From NCBI RefSeq assembly GCF_006517175.1, contig NZ_CP041186.1:1391001-1455000 (forward strand): 64,000 nucleotides of DNA. Direction: 5' to 3'. The notes beneath the pieces were generated by a model. It was not told where the DNA came from, did not search any database, and saw nothing but the letters and a program-made list of their open reading frames with translations. Origin of the DNA: Persicimonas caeni. GTDB taxonomy: Bacteria > Myxococcota_A > Bradymonadia > Bradymonadales > Bradymonadaceae. Of this stretch, positions 1 through 9,231 are shown in pieces. Positions within the stretch are counted from its first letter, which is position 1; each line of letters opens with the position of its first letter. A program made the translations under genes and the position numbers.

Positions 1-1788
1 TCGCGCGATCACGCTCCACTTCTGGGTCGGCTCGCTGAAGTGAAACGCCGGCTCGTCGGCGGCGCGCCGCGCGCCTGATGGGGTCATCAATTGGGCGAGC
101 GCGGGCACGTCGACCCGCTCGAGCAGCTCGACGATCTCGGGGTCGTCGGTGGTCAGGCGCTCGTCGATATAGGTCTGGATGCGCTGACGACACTCCGAGC
201 GCGACAGCCCCCAGGTGCGCAGGTGGTCGCAAAGCGCCAGGCGCAGCGCGTCGCCCGCCCCGGATGCCTCGCTCTCGGGGATGCGCAGCACCTTGGCGGC
301 CCCGACCTCCTGGGCGCGCTGGACGAACCAGCCCAGCACGCGCGCCTTGCCCACCCCGGCGGGTCCGCCGACGATCACCCCCCGGGTGGTGCGCGTCGAG
401 AAGACACGGCTCAGCTCACCCCACAACACATCGCGCTCACGCTCGCGTCCCACCAGCGGCGGGCGGCGCAACCCGAGCAGCCCCAATGAAGTGCGTCCGC
501 GCCGGCGTACGTCGACCGCGTCGGCCTCGGTATGCCAGCTTCGCGCGAGCGCCGGCATCTCGTAATCGGGCACGATGGCGTGGTCCGAAAACGACACCCC
601 CCGAGGGTCGATGCGCTTGCGGCCGGTCGTCGGACGCGACGAAAACGGCGCGCTCGTCTCCTCGCCGTGGCTCGTCTGCGACCAGAGCCCCACGCCGTCG
701 GTGCGCGCCGACAGCAGCGAGTCGAGCGCCCGGGTGGTCTGCACGGGCGGCGCGGGCGCCCCGCTGAGGCTTGCGGTCTTGTCGACCGGTGAAACGTCGC
801 CCGGCGACATCTTATCCGGCGACATCTTATCCGGCGACATCTTATCCGGCGATATGGGGCCCGGCAGATGCGTCCAGGTCTTCGCGTCCGCGTGACTGGC
901 CACGCCGCCGAACTCAACGTCCAACGACTCGTCGTCGACGTCGCCCAGCAACAACAGATTCCAGGCCGCGTCGGCCGCGCACTGGAATCGCCGGGCGGGC
1001 TCCTTGGCCAACAACCGCTGCAACCAGCGCTCGAAGCCGTCGGGCACGCCGATGGTCGCCTCGAGCGGCGGCACCGGCGCCTCCAGATGCTTGAGCCACA
1101 TGCCCGGGGCGTTGTTGGCCTCGAACGGCGGACGGCCGCACGCCAGCTCGTAGGCGACACAGCCCAATGCGTACAGGTCGGTCCACGGGCCGAAATCTCG
1201 CCAATCTCCGCGCACTTGCTCGGGGGCCATATAAGACGGCGTCCCCGAGCGCTCCTGGGTGTGGGACGGCTCGCCGGCGCCGCCGCGCCCGACGGCGTGG
1301 ACCAGGCCAAAGTCGCTCAACAACACCCGCACATGCTCGCCGCTACCGTCGAGCAGGATATTCGACGGCTTGATGTCGCGGTGGACCAGCCCGCGAGCGT
1401 GCGAGTGGGCCAGCGCGTCGAGCACCGAGACGAGCACGCTCTTGACCGTCGACCAGGTCATGTAGCGCATCAGGTTCTCGAGGTTGCCCTGCGAGGCATA
1501 CTCCATGGCGAACCAAGGCGTGCCCACGTTCCAGCCGGACATGGCGCCGGTCGACGGCTCGATGACCCCGTAGTCGACGATGCGCACGACGCCCGGATGA
1601 TCGAGGCGCGCAGTCGCGCGCACCTCACGCTCGAAGGCGCGCATATATTTGCCCGCGTTGCCCAACCCGCGGCGGATGACCTTGACCGCGAATACTTCGC
1701 CGGTGGGCTCGTGCTCGGCACGCCAAACCTCTCCCATGCCGCCTCGCCCGAGACGATTGTGCAACTTGAATGAGCCTAGATGACGCAT
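1..1788 (-). CDS. Ser/Thr protein kinase with C-terminal ATPase domain (3' end outside window)
   Basis: Reads leftward from an ATG at 1788 and is open to the window edge, so the C-terminus is missing. The first ~300 residues are a Hanks-type kinase: glycine loop GRGGMGEVW near residue 16, AVK lysine, catalytic loop HRDIKPSN near residue 133, DFG, and a TPSYMAPEQ activation segment. A linker follows with four near-perfect MSPDK/MSPGD pentads, encoded by short direct repeats at about 806-855. Near residue 472 there is a P-loop (GGPAGVGKAR), so the distal part resembles the AAA/ORC-like ATPase region seen in large signalling kinases of deltaproteobacteria. No transmembrane segment is visible in the part present. 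It probably phosphorylates cytoplasmic partners; the substrate cannot be inferred. It stands alone, with a repeat array upstream. Confidence 0.9.
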   Translation of the reverse strand, partial: MRHLGSFKLHNRLGRGGMGEVWRAEHEPTGEVFAVKVIRRGLGNAGKYMRAFEREVRATARLDHPGVVRIVDYGVIEPSTGAMSGWNVGTPWFAMEYASQGNLENLMRYMTWSTVKSVLVSVLDALAHSHARGLVHRDIKPSNILLDGSGEHVRVLLSDFGLVHAVGRGGAGEPSHTQERSGTPSYMAPEQVRGDWRDFGPWTDLYALGCVAYELACGRPPFEANNAPGMWLKHLEAPVPPLEATIGVPDGFERWLQRLLAKEPARRFQCAADAAWNLLLLGDVDDESLDVEFGGVASHADAKTWTHLPGPISPDKMSPDKMSPDKMSPGDVSPVDKTASLSGAPAPPVQTTRALDSLLSARTDGVGLWSQTSHGEETSAPFSSRPTTGRKRIDPRGVSFSDHAIVPDYEMPALARSWHTEADAVDVRRRGRTSLGLLGLRRPPLVGRERERDVLWGELSRVFSTRTTRGVIVGGPAGVGKARVLGWFVQRAQEVGAAKVLRIPESEASGAGDALRLALCDHLRTWGLSRSECRQRIQTYIDERLTTDDPEIVELLERVDVPALAQLMTPSGARRAADEPAFHFSEPTQKWSVIAR

Positions 1789-1894
1789 GCGACCTACTCT
1801 GAGAAGTACCACCCGCCGGTTGGCGAGCCGAAAAACCTAGCTTATCTCAACAAGAAACGCCAGTTTGCCCGCACAAACGCTGGGTCTTCGACTC

Positions 1895-2180
1895 GACCGA
1901 CGCCGCGAGGGCTCGCGAACTCCGAAAACGCGACCGGACCGCAGTGTCGAAGGCTCGCGAGCCCTCGAATGTGCGGTCGACCAGAAAAACGAGGGCTCGT
2001 GAACGCTCGAAAGAGCGGTCGACCAGAAAAATCGGCGCTCGTGAACACTCGAAAGAGCGGTCGACCAGAAAAGTCGAAGGCTCGTGAACCCTCGAGAGAG
2101 CGGTCGATGTCGCTCGGAAGACCTCCAGAACACTTTGGAGACTGGTCGACCGGTCTCGCAAGTGTTCTAGAGCCCTCCAA
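1895..2180. repeat. Degenerate 42-bp tandem repeat array
   Basis: Copies of GGTCGACCAGAAAA start at 1975, 2017 and 2059 (42-bp period), with a diverged copy at 2102 and decayed units on both sides. Each unit carries a CTCG-rich core, e.g. GGCTCGTGAAC. The array lies between the divergent kinase and phosphorylase genes. A frame stays open across it and gives a 14-residue repeat, but composition and position argue against a protein. A similar array with about 41-bp spacing sits at 42477-42880. Confidence 0.7.
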
Positions 2181-2321
2181 GACCGGCCAACACTAAACAA
2201 ACGTTCACCCAAAGACTGTATTCGTGGCGGTGCTGACCCAAAAGACCCCTTGATAAGCACCCGCGCTGCGGCGATCATACGGCCGTCGCCGCCATCATCA
2301 CCGACCGAAGAGCTGTACCTC

Positions 2322-3866
2322 GTGAACGACACCACCACGCAAGCCTGCCCGACCCTCGCCGCCCCCGCCGTGCGCGTGCGCCGACTGGGCATCGACACCC
2401 ACCAGGAGCCGATCATTTATATGCGCCGCGACTGCCCGGTGTGTCGCTCGGAGGGCTTCGAGGCGCAGTCGCGCATCAATATCACCGTCGGTGAGCGCAC
2501 CATCATCGCCACGCTCAACGTGGTCGAGCCCGCGCTCTTTCCCGACGAGCTCTTGTCGCTCGACGAGGCGGGGCTGTCGGAGGCGGCGTGGAAATTGCTC
2601 GAGCCCCGCGAGGGCGCGCACGCCGAGTTGTCGCACCCGCGCCCGCTCGAGTCGCTCAGCCATATCCGCGCCAAGATCTACGGCAAGACGCTGTCGGCCG
2701 AGCAGATGCACGCGATCATGCGCGACATGGTGCACGGGCGCTTCGCCGACGTGCACCTGGCCGGCTTTTTGGCCGCGTGCGCCGGCGACCGGATGACCAA
2801 CGGTGAAATCGTGGCGCTGACCCAGTCGATGGTCGACGTCGGCGAGCAGTTGAGCTGGAACGCCGACGTCGTCGTCGACAAGCACTGCGTGGGCGGACTT
2901 CCGGGCAACCGCACCACCCCGCTGGTGGTCTCCATCGTGGCGGCCTACGGCCTGACCATCCCGAAGACGTCGTCGCGCGCGATCACCTCGCCTGCGGGCA
3001 CCGCCGACGCGATGGCCACGCTGACCGACGTCGACCTCGACATCGCCGACATCCGCCGGGTCGTCCAACGAGAAGGCGGCTGCATCGCCTGGGGCGGCGC
3101 GATGCGCCTGAGCCCGGTCGACGACATTCTGATCCGCGTCGAGCGCGCCCTCGACATCGACAGCGAGGGGCAACTGGTCGCCTCGGTGCTCTCCAAAAAG
3201 ATCGCCGCCGGCTCGACCCACGTCATCATCGACATGCCCGTGGGCCCCACCGCCAAGGTGCGCTCGCCCATCGCCGCCCAGAAGCTCGCGCGCATGTTCG
3301 AGGCGGTCGCCGAGCCGATGGGCCTGAACCTGAAGGTGGTCACCACCGACGGCTCCCAGCCCATCGGCCACGGCATCGGCCCGGCGCTCGAGGCGCGCGA
3401 CGTGCTCGCCGTGCTGCAGGGTCAGCCCGACGCGCCGGCCGACCTGCACGGGCGCGCGGTGAAGTTGGCCGCCGAGATCTTCGAGTTGTCGGGCAAGGTG
3501 GCCGAAGGTCAGGGCGCAGAGCTCGCCCGCCAGATCCTCGACGATGGCCGCGCCTGGGCGAAGTTCCAGGCGATCTGCGAGGCCCAGGGCGGCCTGCACG
3601 AGCCCCCGGTGGCCGCCCACCAGCACGACGTGGTCGCCGAGCGCGCAGGGACGGTCGTCGCCGTCGACAACCGCCGCCTGGCCCGCGCGGCCAAGCTCGC
3701 CGGCGCCCCCGAAGACCCGGCCGCCGGCCTCGAATTCCACGCTCGCCTCGGAACGAGGGTTGCCAAAGGCGAGCCGCTCTTTACTCTGCACGCCGAAAGC
3801 CCCGGCGAGCTCGACTACGCGCTCGCCTACGTCGCCGAGCACGACGGCATCATCACTCTGGAGTAG
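2322..3866 (+). CDS. AMP/thymidine phosphorylase family protein
   Basis: Predicted pyrimidine/AMP phosphorylase of the long archaeal-like type (about 514 aa from the GTG at 2322). It would split a nucleoside or nucleoside monophosphate with phosphate into base plus sugar phosphate. The N-terminal domain begins VRVRRLGIDT, matching the extra N-terminal domain of AMP phosphorylases. The phosphorylase core has DVVVDKHCVGGLPGNRTT (the KHS/T phosphate-site region) and SSRAITSPAGTADAM. The C-terminal domain carries the AGTVVAVDN segment typical of the family. The frame remains open upstream to a TTG at 2252, but no ribosome site supports that start. It is followed after 5 bp by PRPP synthase, which suggests a ribose-phosphate salvage operon. 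Substrate (AMP, thymidine or other) is unresolved. Confidence 0.85.
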   Translation: MNDTTTQACPTLAAPAVRVRRLGIDTHQEPIIYMRRDCPVCRSEGFEAQSRINITVGERTIIATLNVVEPALFPDELLSLDEAGLSEAAWKLLEPREGAHAELSHPRPLESLSHIRAKIYGKTLSAEQMHAIMRDMVHGRFADVHLAGFLAACAGDRMTNGEIVALTQSMVDVGEQLSWNADVVVDKHCVGGLPGNRTTPLVVSIVAAYGLTIPKTSSRAITSPAGTADAMATLTDVDLDIADIRRVVQREGGCIAWGGAMRLSPVDDILIRVERALDIDSEGQLVASVLSKKIAAGSTHVIIDMPVGPTAKVRSPIAAQKLARMFEAVAEPMGLNLKVVTTDGSQPIGHGIGPALEARDVLAVLQGQPDAPADLHGRAVKLAAEIFELSGKVAEGQGAELARQILDDGRAWAKFQAICEAQGGLHEPPVAAHQHDVVAERAGTVVAVDNRRLARAAKLAGAPEDPAAGLEFHARLGTRVAKGEPLFTLHAESPGELDYALAYVAEHDGIITLE

Positions 3867-3871
3867 TACCT

Positions 3872-4765
3872 ATGTCCGCGCCCCTGATTTTTGCGCTTCC
3901 CGGCCAGGAGAGCTTCGCCCGGGCCCTGAGCGAGCACCTCGACGCCCCCATGGGCGAGACCACGCTGCGCCGCTTCCCCGACGGCGAGACCTACGTACGC
4001 GTCGAAGAGGCGTGCAAAGGACGCGAGACGATCATCGTCTGCTCGCTCGACGGCCCCGACCGAAAGGTCCTGCCGCTCTTCTTCTTGGCCGACACCCTGC
4101 ACGATCTGGGCGCCGAGCGCGTCGGGCTCGTCGCCCCGTACCTGGCCTACATGCGCCAGGACGTGCGCTTCCAGCCCGGCGAGGGCATCACATCGCGCTA
4201 CTTTGCCAAAATGGCGAGCACGCACGTCGACTGGTTGGTGACCGTCGACCCGCACCTGCACCGCTACGACTCCCTCGACGAGATCTACGGGATCGACAGC
4301 AGAGTGGTGCACGCCGCGGAGCTGGTGGCCGCGTGGATTGGAGCGCATATCGAGCGTCCGCTCTTGATCGGACCGGATGTGGAGAGTGAGCAGTGGGTGG
4401 CCGACGTGGCCGGCAAGGCGGGCGCACCGTCGGTGGTGCTCGAGAAGGTGCGTCGCGGCGATCGCGACGTCGAGGTGTCGGTGCCCGAGGTCGAGCAGTG
4501 GCGCGAGCATACGCCGGTGCTCTTCGACGACATCATCAGCACGGGGCACACGATGATCGAGACGATCCGGCACCTGCGCGAGGCGGGCATGAAGCCGCCG
4601 GTGGTGGTGGGTGTGCACGGCATCTTGGCCGAAGACGCCGAGAAACGCCTCCTGGAGGCGGGCGCCGAGCGCATCGTGACGACCAACACGGTGGCCCACG
4701 AGACCAACCAGATCGATCTGAGCGGGCCTGTGGCCGCCGCGGTGCGCTCGGTGCTCGAGAGTTAA
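3872..4765 (+). CDS. prs: Ribose-phosphate pyrophosphokinase (PRPP synthase family)
   Basis: A 297-aa PRPP synthase homologue, expected to transfer pyrophosphate from ATP to ribose 5-phosphate in the cytoplasm. Visible family features are the N-terminal RRFPDGETYVR segment, the DPHLHR loop (metal/ATP region), and the PRPP-binding loop DDIISTGHTM near residue 220. It is slightly shorter than classical Prs (about 315 aa) and fits the divergent class often paired with a phosphorylase. The ribosome site GGAG lies inside the last codons of the upstream phosphorylase, so the two are probably translated from one mRNA. It could channel ribose phosphate released by the phosphorylase into PRPP. The stop abuts, with zero gap, the stop of the convergent lipoprotein gene. 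Confidence 0.92.
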   Translation: MSAPLIFALPGQESFARALSEHLDAPMGETTLRRFPDGETYVRVEEACKGRETIIVCSLDGPDRKVLPLFFLADTLHDLGAERVGLVAPYLAYMRQDVRFQPGEGITSRYFAKMASTHVDWLVTVDPHLHRYDSLDEIYGIDSRVVHAAELVAAWIGAHIERPLLIGPDVESEQWVADVAGKAGAPSVVLEKVRRGDRDVEVSVPEVEQWREHTPVLFDDIISTGHTMIETIRHLREAGMKPPVVVGVHGILAEDAEKRLLEAGAERIVTTNTVAHETNQIDLSGPVAAAVRSVLES

Positions 4766-5518
4766 TCAGCTCTCTTCGCTGGTTGCCTCATCTTTGGTCG
4801 CCTCATCATTGGCCGGCTTGTCGTCGGCCGACTTGTTGTACTTCATCGGGCAGGTGCCTGCGTTGACGCGCTCGACGTGCTGGCTCATGTGCTGCTGGAG
4901 CTTCTGAACCTGCGCCTCGTCTTTGGCCGTGAAGACGAGCTTCATGCCGTTGTCGACCTCTTCGGTGGTCACGGTCGACTGGGCCATCATGCCCTTCATC
5001 TTGCCGTGGCCCTTCATCTTGTTTTGGCCCTTCATCTGGCCCTGACCGTTCTTCTTGCCGTGCATCTTGCCATGGCCTTTCTTGCCGTGGCCCTTCATCT
5101 GGCCCTTTCCGTGCATCTGACCATGGTGGTTGGCCATCCACTCCACGCGCTCGCGCAGCTCGGCGACGTCGCCGGTGGTCGTGAAGACCATCGCCACGCC
5201 CCCTTCCATGTTCTCGGCGGTCACGCTGGTGCCTTCGACGGCCATCGGGCAGTGCGCCATCATGCCCTTCTTGCCTTTCTTGCCTTTCTTGCCGGCCATC
5301 TCGCCCTGGGCCTGCTCGTCGGCAGCCTGCGCGTCGGCTTCGGCGGTCTCAGCTTCGGCATCTTCGGCGTCGGCATCTTCCTTGGCGTCCTCGGTCTCGG
5401 TCTGGGCGGCCTTCTGAGTAGCGACCTGCTCGTCGTCCTTGGCAGCCTCCGAGCCCGAGCTACAGGCGGCGGTGGTCAGGACGAGCAACAACATCATCAA
5501 CAGACTCTTCATCTTCAT
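4766..5518 (-). CDS. Lipoprotein with duplicated domain and Gly-Lys-His-Met-rich linker
   Basis: About 250 aa from the ATG at 5518, placed 7 nt after a GGGAG ribosome site; an ATG at 5521 is also possible. A signal peptide with lipobox TAAC is followed by an Ala/Glu/Asp-rich stretch. Two copies of a roughly 50-residue domain then appear, each with a hydrophobic MVFTTT/LVFTAK strand and a following helix, and each associated with a CPM motif. They are joined by a linker made of GHGKMKG/GKGQMKG repeats. The many His, Met and Cys-Pro-Met motifs suggest metal (copper?) binding outside the inner membrane, but this is inference. I do not recognise a named family. It lies tail-to-tail with prs and divergent from the cytochrome c gene. 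Confidence 0.8.
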   Translation of the reverse strand: MKMKSLLMMLLLVLTTAACSSGSEAAKDDEQVATQKAAQTETEDAKEDADAEDAEAETAEADAQAADEQAQGEMAGKKGKKGKKGMMAHCPMAVEGTSVTAENMEGGVAMVFTTTGDVAELRERVEWMANHHGQMHGKGQMKGHGKKGHGKMHGKKNGQGQMKGQNKMKGHGKMKGMMAQSTVTTEEVDNGMKLVFTAKDEAQVQKLQQHMSQHVERVNAGTCPMKYNKSADDKPANDEATKDEATSEES

Positions 5519-5716
5519 CATTTGTCTCCCGGTGGAGTTCATCAGTGTGTGACGGCCACTCCATAGCGGCCGCATCGGGTCGTTCGTGTCGTCCAACATG
5601 CACAATTTGTTGCATCCAAGCAACCATGCGAGGTGTTGACGACACTGGCGAGCGCCCCAGCTTTAGACATGACGCCCGTTCGGCTCGCTCGTGAGGTAGA
5701 AACCGGAGACAAGATT

Positions 5717-6316
5717 ATGAAACAGGGCCTGATCACCGCCGTCGCGCTGCTCGTCGCAGGAGCGCTGTTCGCCCTCGCCTTTATCTACTCGGGCCTGTTT
5801 CCCATCGCCGCCAACGACGCCAACAGCGCCTTCAAGGAGTGGGTGTTCGGGACCACCATGGAGGAAGCCGTGGCCGACCGGGCCGACGAGGTCGAGGTGC
5901 CCGCCAACCTGGTCACCGACGAACGCGTCGCCAAAGGCGTGGCTCACTACGACTCGATGTGCGTGATGTGCCACGGCGCGCCGGGCAAGGAGCGGGCCAC
6001 CTTCGCCGAGCACATGACTCCCGAGCCGCCCGAGATGACTCACGCCGCCGAAGAGTGGTCTGCCGCGGCGGTCTTCTGGATTACCAAGCATGGCATCGAA
6101 ATGTCGGGGATGCCCGCCTGGGCGCCCGACCACTCCACCGAGGACCTGTGGAGTGTCGTCGCGGCGGTCAGTCAATTCCCCGAGATGTCGCCCGAGCGAT
6201 ACGCCGAGTTGGCCAAGCAGGGGGGGCACGACCAGCAAGCGCCCCAGGACCAGCCAACAGGCGGCGGACCGACCGACGAACCCCACCACGACGACGGCCA
6301 CATGCACTCCCACTGA
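5717..6316 (+). CDS. Membrane-anchored monohaem cytochrome c
   Basis: 199 aa from the ATG at 5717, after a GGAGACAAG ribosome site. The N-terminus holds one hydrophobic segment (residues ~5-27) that anchors or exports the protein. The single haem-binding motif is CVMCH near residue 83, and the sequence GMPAW about 50 residues later can supply the axial Met, as in small class I cytochromes c. The C-terminus ends in a His-rich tail (HHDDGHMHSH) that may bind metal. It would carry electrons on the periplasmic face; the partner is unknown. It is divergent from the lipoprotein at 4766-5518. Confidence 0.88.
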   Translation: MKQGLITAVALLVAGALFALAFIYSGLFPIAANDANSAFKEWVFGTTMEEAVADRADEVEVPANLVTDERVAKGVAHYDSMCVMCHGAPGKERATFAEHMTPEPPEMTHAAEEWSAAAVFWITKHGIEMSGMPAWAPDHSTEDLWSVVAAVSQFPEMSPERYAELAKQGGHDQQAPQDQPTGGGPTDEPHHDDGHMHSH

Positions 6317-6475
6317 GCCCACGCCGCGCGCCAGAAAGATGCGCAACCCCTGTTGCCTCGATGGGCCTGCCCAGTTAGACTTGCTTTTGACGCCGCAAAG
6401 CGCGTTTACCCTGTCGGCCCGGCAGAGCGCTTCATGCGGCGAACGCAGCATACGCTTTGCGTCTCGAGCGGCATC

Positions 6476-8641
6476 ATGGCTCAAAAATTCTTCACGCTCG
6501 CACCTCTCGACCGACTGCTCACGCGGCGGCTTCCCGACGAGTTGCGCAGCGCCGACACCATTGAGGCGCAACAGGCCAAGCTTCTTCTGTTCGCCTGCGC
6601 CGGCTCGGCCGTCCTCGGGCTGCTCTTCACGCTCATCTTCTGGTTCAGCGGCAACGAATGGCTCTGTGTGCCGACCCTGGTGGGCACCGTTGCCGTGCTC
6701 ACGCCGCCGGTTGCGCTCCATCTGGGGTACTCGGTGGCCACCGCCGGGCACATCCTCGCCCTGCAAGCCTACCTGTCGCTGTGCGCCATGGTTGCCATCG
6801 CAGGCGGACTGCGCCCCGAGGCGTTGGTCTGGCTCTTCTGCCCGCCGGTCATCGCGATGATCTTCGCCGGCTACCGCGCAGGCGGAGCCTGGACGCTGTT
6901 GAGCATCGCCACGTGCTTCGGCTTCTACGGGATCGAGCAATATATCGCCGACTTTCCCGACATGCTCGACGAGAACTCGCCGGTCATCGCAGTGGGTGTG
7001 CCCGTCGCCGTCGTCTCGATCAACTCGCTACTCTACTTCCTGAACGCGCGCCTGCAGAAGTGGCTCGCCCGCTCACTCACCGAGGCCCAAAAAGAAGCCC
7101 TGGAGGCATCGCACCGGGGATTCCAGACACTGTTGGAGCGCTCCCCCGACGCGCTGTTGGTGCTTCGTGACGACGAGCCGATCTACGTCAATCCGGCGTT
7201 CGTCGAGCTGTCGGGCTATACGCTCGAGGAGCTGCGCAGGGTCGATCCCAACAAGATGATTCCCGCCGTCGAGCTCGAGCAGCGCCGACAACACGAAAAG
7301 GCGCTGTTGAGCGGCGACGCGGCCAGCGAGGTGCGCGAGGGCACGCGCATCCGAAGGGATGGCACCAAAATCGACGTGGAGACGCGCTCGTTCGTCGCAC
7401 CGTTCGGCGACGAGCCCGCCGTCTTTGTCAACTTCCGCGACGTGACCGAGCGTAAGCACCTGCAAGCCAAGATGATGCAGATGGACCGCATGATCGCCGT
7501 GGGCACCCTGGCCGCCGGGGTCGCCCACGAGATCAATAACCCGCTGGCGTTCATGACCGGCAACGTCACGCTGCTGCTCAGCGAGCTCGAGCAAGGCGCG
7601 TTCGACAACTGGCAACCGCCGGCCGACAGCATGCTCGACCACGACGAGCTGCGCGAGGTGCTCGACGACGTCACCGAGGGGGCCGAGCGCATTCGCGCCA
7701 TCGTGTCGAGCCTGCGGGCCTTTGCTCGCGAGCAGGAAGACGCGGACCTAGACGGCTCGGTCGACATCTTGGCGCTGCTCGACTCGTGCACCAAGATGGC
7801 CCAAAACGAGATCAAGCACCGCGCGCGCCTGGTCACCGATTTCGGCGAGGTGCCGGCCGTTCGCGGCGACAACTCTCAGTTGGGGCAAGTCTTTTTGAAC
7901 CTCATCGTCAACGCCGCTCACGCGGTGCCGGCGGGTCATCACGACGACAACGAGATTCGCGTCAGCGTCACCAGCGAAGACGACACGGTCATCGTGCGGG
8001 TCTCCGACACCGGCACGGGCATCCCCGCGCATATCCAGTCGCATATCTTCGACCCCTTCTTCACCACCAAGGGGGAGCGCGACGGCATGGGCTTGGGCCT
8101 CTACATCACCCAGAATATCGTGCACGACCACGGCGGCGAGATCTGCTTTCAGACAGCGCAGGACAAGGGGACGACCTTCGAGGTGCGCCTGCCGAGCACC
8201 GAGTACGCGCCGGCCGACACCAGCCGCCCGCTACCCACCGTCGACTCGTCCACCAAGCTCGGCCACGCGCTGATCGTCGACGACGAGGAGAAGATCTTGC
8301 GCACCCTCGAGCGCGCCCTGTCTAACTTCGAGATTGACGCGACCTCGTCGGCCGCGACCGCCGTGGAGTGGCTGCGAGGCGGGCAGACCTACGACGTCAT
8401 CTTGTGTGATCTGCTCATGCCCCAGATGTCGGGCATGGAGTTTTACGAGACGCTCGAAGCCGCCTTCCCGCACCTGGCCGAGCGGGTGGTCTTCATGTCG
8501 GGCGGCACGTTCACCAACGGCTCGCGTGAGTTCGTCGCCTCGTGCGGCCGCCCGCTGGTCGCCAAGCCTTTCGACATCGACAAGCTGCAAACGGTCTTGA
8601 GCGAGCAGGTCCGAGAGACCAAAGAGCGCCTCTCGGCTTAG
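6476..8641 (+). CDS. Hybrid sensor histidine kinase (PAS, HisKA, HATPase, receiver)
   Basis: 721 aa from the ATG at 6476; the frame is open further upstream but the sequence there is not protein-like. Residues ~35-195 hold about six membrane segments. A PAS domain follows (ERSPDALLVL, ~212-330), then the dimerisation/phosphoacceptor helix AAGVAHEINNPL with His near residue 351, and an ATPase domain with N-box NLIVNAAHAV and G-box GTGIP and GLGLY. A C-terminal receiver has acceptor Asp near residue 645 (VILCDLLMP) and a conserved Lys in VAKPF. No separate response regulator is adjacent, so it may feed a phosphorelay elsewhere. The input signal is not evident. It is convergent with the TlpA-like gene, with 2 bp between them. 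Confidence 0.93.
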   Translation: MAQKFFTLAPLDRLLTRRLPDELRSADTIEAQQAKLLLFACAGSAVLGLLFTLIFWFSGNEWLCVPTLVGTVAVLTPPVALHLGYSVATAGHILALQAYLSLCAMVAIAGGLRPEALVWLFCPPVIAMIFAGYRAGGAWTLLSIATCFGFYGIEQYIADFPDMLDENSPVIAVGVPVAVVSINSLLYFLNARLQKWLARSLTEAQKEALEASHRGFQTLLERSPDALLVLRDDEPIYVNPAFVELSGYTLEELRRVDPNKMIPAVELEQRRQHEKALLSGDAASEVREGTRIRRDGTKIDVETRSFVAPFGDEPAVFVNFRDVTERKHLQAKMMQMDRMIAVGTLAAGVAHEINNPLAFMTGNVTLLLSELEQGAFDNWQPPADSMLDHDELREVLDDVTEGAERIRAIVSSLRAFAREQEDADLDGSVDILALLDSCTKMAQNEIKHRARLVTDFGEVPAVRGDNSQLGQVFLNLIVNAAHAVPAGHHDDNEIRVSVTSEDDTVIVRVSDTGTGIPAHIQSHIFDPFFTTKGERDGMGLGLYITQNIVHDHGGEICFQTAQDKGTTFEVRLPSTEYAPADTSRPLPTVDSSTKLGHALIVDDEEKILRTLERALSNFEIDATSSAATAVEWLRGGQTYDVILCDLLMPQMSGMEFYETLEAAFPHLAERVVFMSGGTFTNGSREFVASCGRPLVAKPFDIDKLQTVLSEQVRETKERLSA

Positions 8642-8643
8642 TG

Positions 8644-9231
8644 TTAGAAGAGCCCGCGCCAGAGCATGCCGGCGGTGGTGGTGTAGCCGACGGCGGTGTG
8701 CTCGATTTTGCCCTCGTCATCGATGACGTACATGGTGGGATAGGCCGACACGTTATAAGCGCCCTTCACCCCGCGGTTGCCGAGCAAGACCGGGTACTCG
8801 ACGTCGTGCTCGTCGATAAACTCTTGGATGGCGTCCCGGTTTTGGTAGTCGAGCACCACGCTGATGACGTTGACCCGGTCACCCAGCCACGACTTGACGC
8901 GCGAGACGTTGTCGGACTCGGCGCTGCACACCGTGCACCAGGGCGCCCAGAAGATCACGAAGGTCTTCTCGCCGCGGTAGTCACGCAGGCTGTGGCGCTC
9001 GCCGTCCATGTCGGTGAGCACGAACTCGGGCGCCGGCGCACCGGCGTCGACCAGCTCGCGCCCCTGCCACATCGTGATGGCGAAGAAGGCGAGCGCGAAG
9101 ATCGTCAGGTCGACCGTCCATCGAAACCAACGCTTCTGGCGCATGCGCGCCCACCAGGTCAACTCGGAGGTCGCCTTTTCGGTCGGAGCGTCAGTGTCGG
9201 TCGATGTCTTGTTTTGTTCATTCATGGTCAT
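8644..9231 (-). CDS. TlpA-like membrane-anchored thioredoxin
   Basis: 195 aa. A short cytoplasmic N-terminus is followed by one membrane helix (residues ~37-55) and a periplasmic thioredoxin fold with active site APWCTVCSAE near residue 97 and the cis-Pro loop SAYPTMYV. This is the AhpC/TSA-redoxin type used for reducing periplasmic disulfides, for example in cytochrome c or CuA-site maturation. Its start overlaps the stop of dsbD by four bases (ATGA), so the two are translationally coupled. The natural inference is that DsbD supplies electrons to this thioredoxin. Confidence 0.9.
   Translation of the reverse strand: MTMNEQNKTSTDTDAPTEKATSELTWWARMRQKRWFRWTVDLTIFALAFFAITMWQGRELVDAGAPAPEFVLTDMDGERHSLRDYRGEKTFVIFWAPWCTVCSAESDNVSRVKSWLGDRVNVISVVLDYQNRDAIQEFIDEHDVEYPVLLGNRGVKGAYNVSAYPTMYVIDDEGKIEHTAVGYTTTAGMLWRGLF

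Noticed and set aside
1780-2196. Small protein with 14-residue repeats
   Set aside because: The open frame is explained by a 42-bp DNA repeat; no ribosome site, and it starts within the kinase 5' region on the opposite strand.
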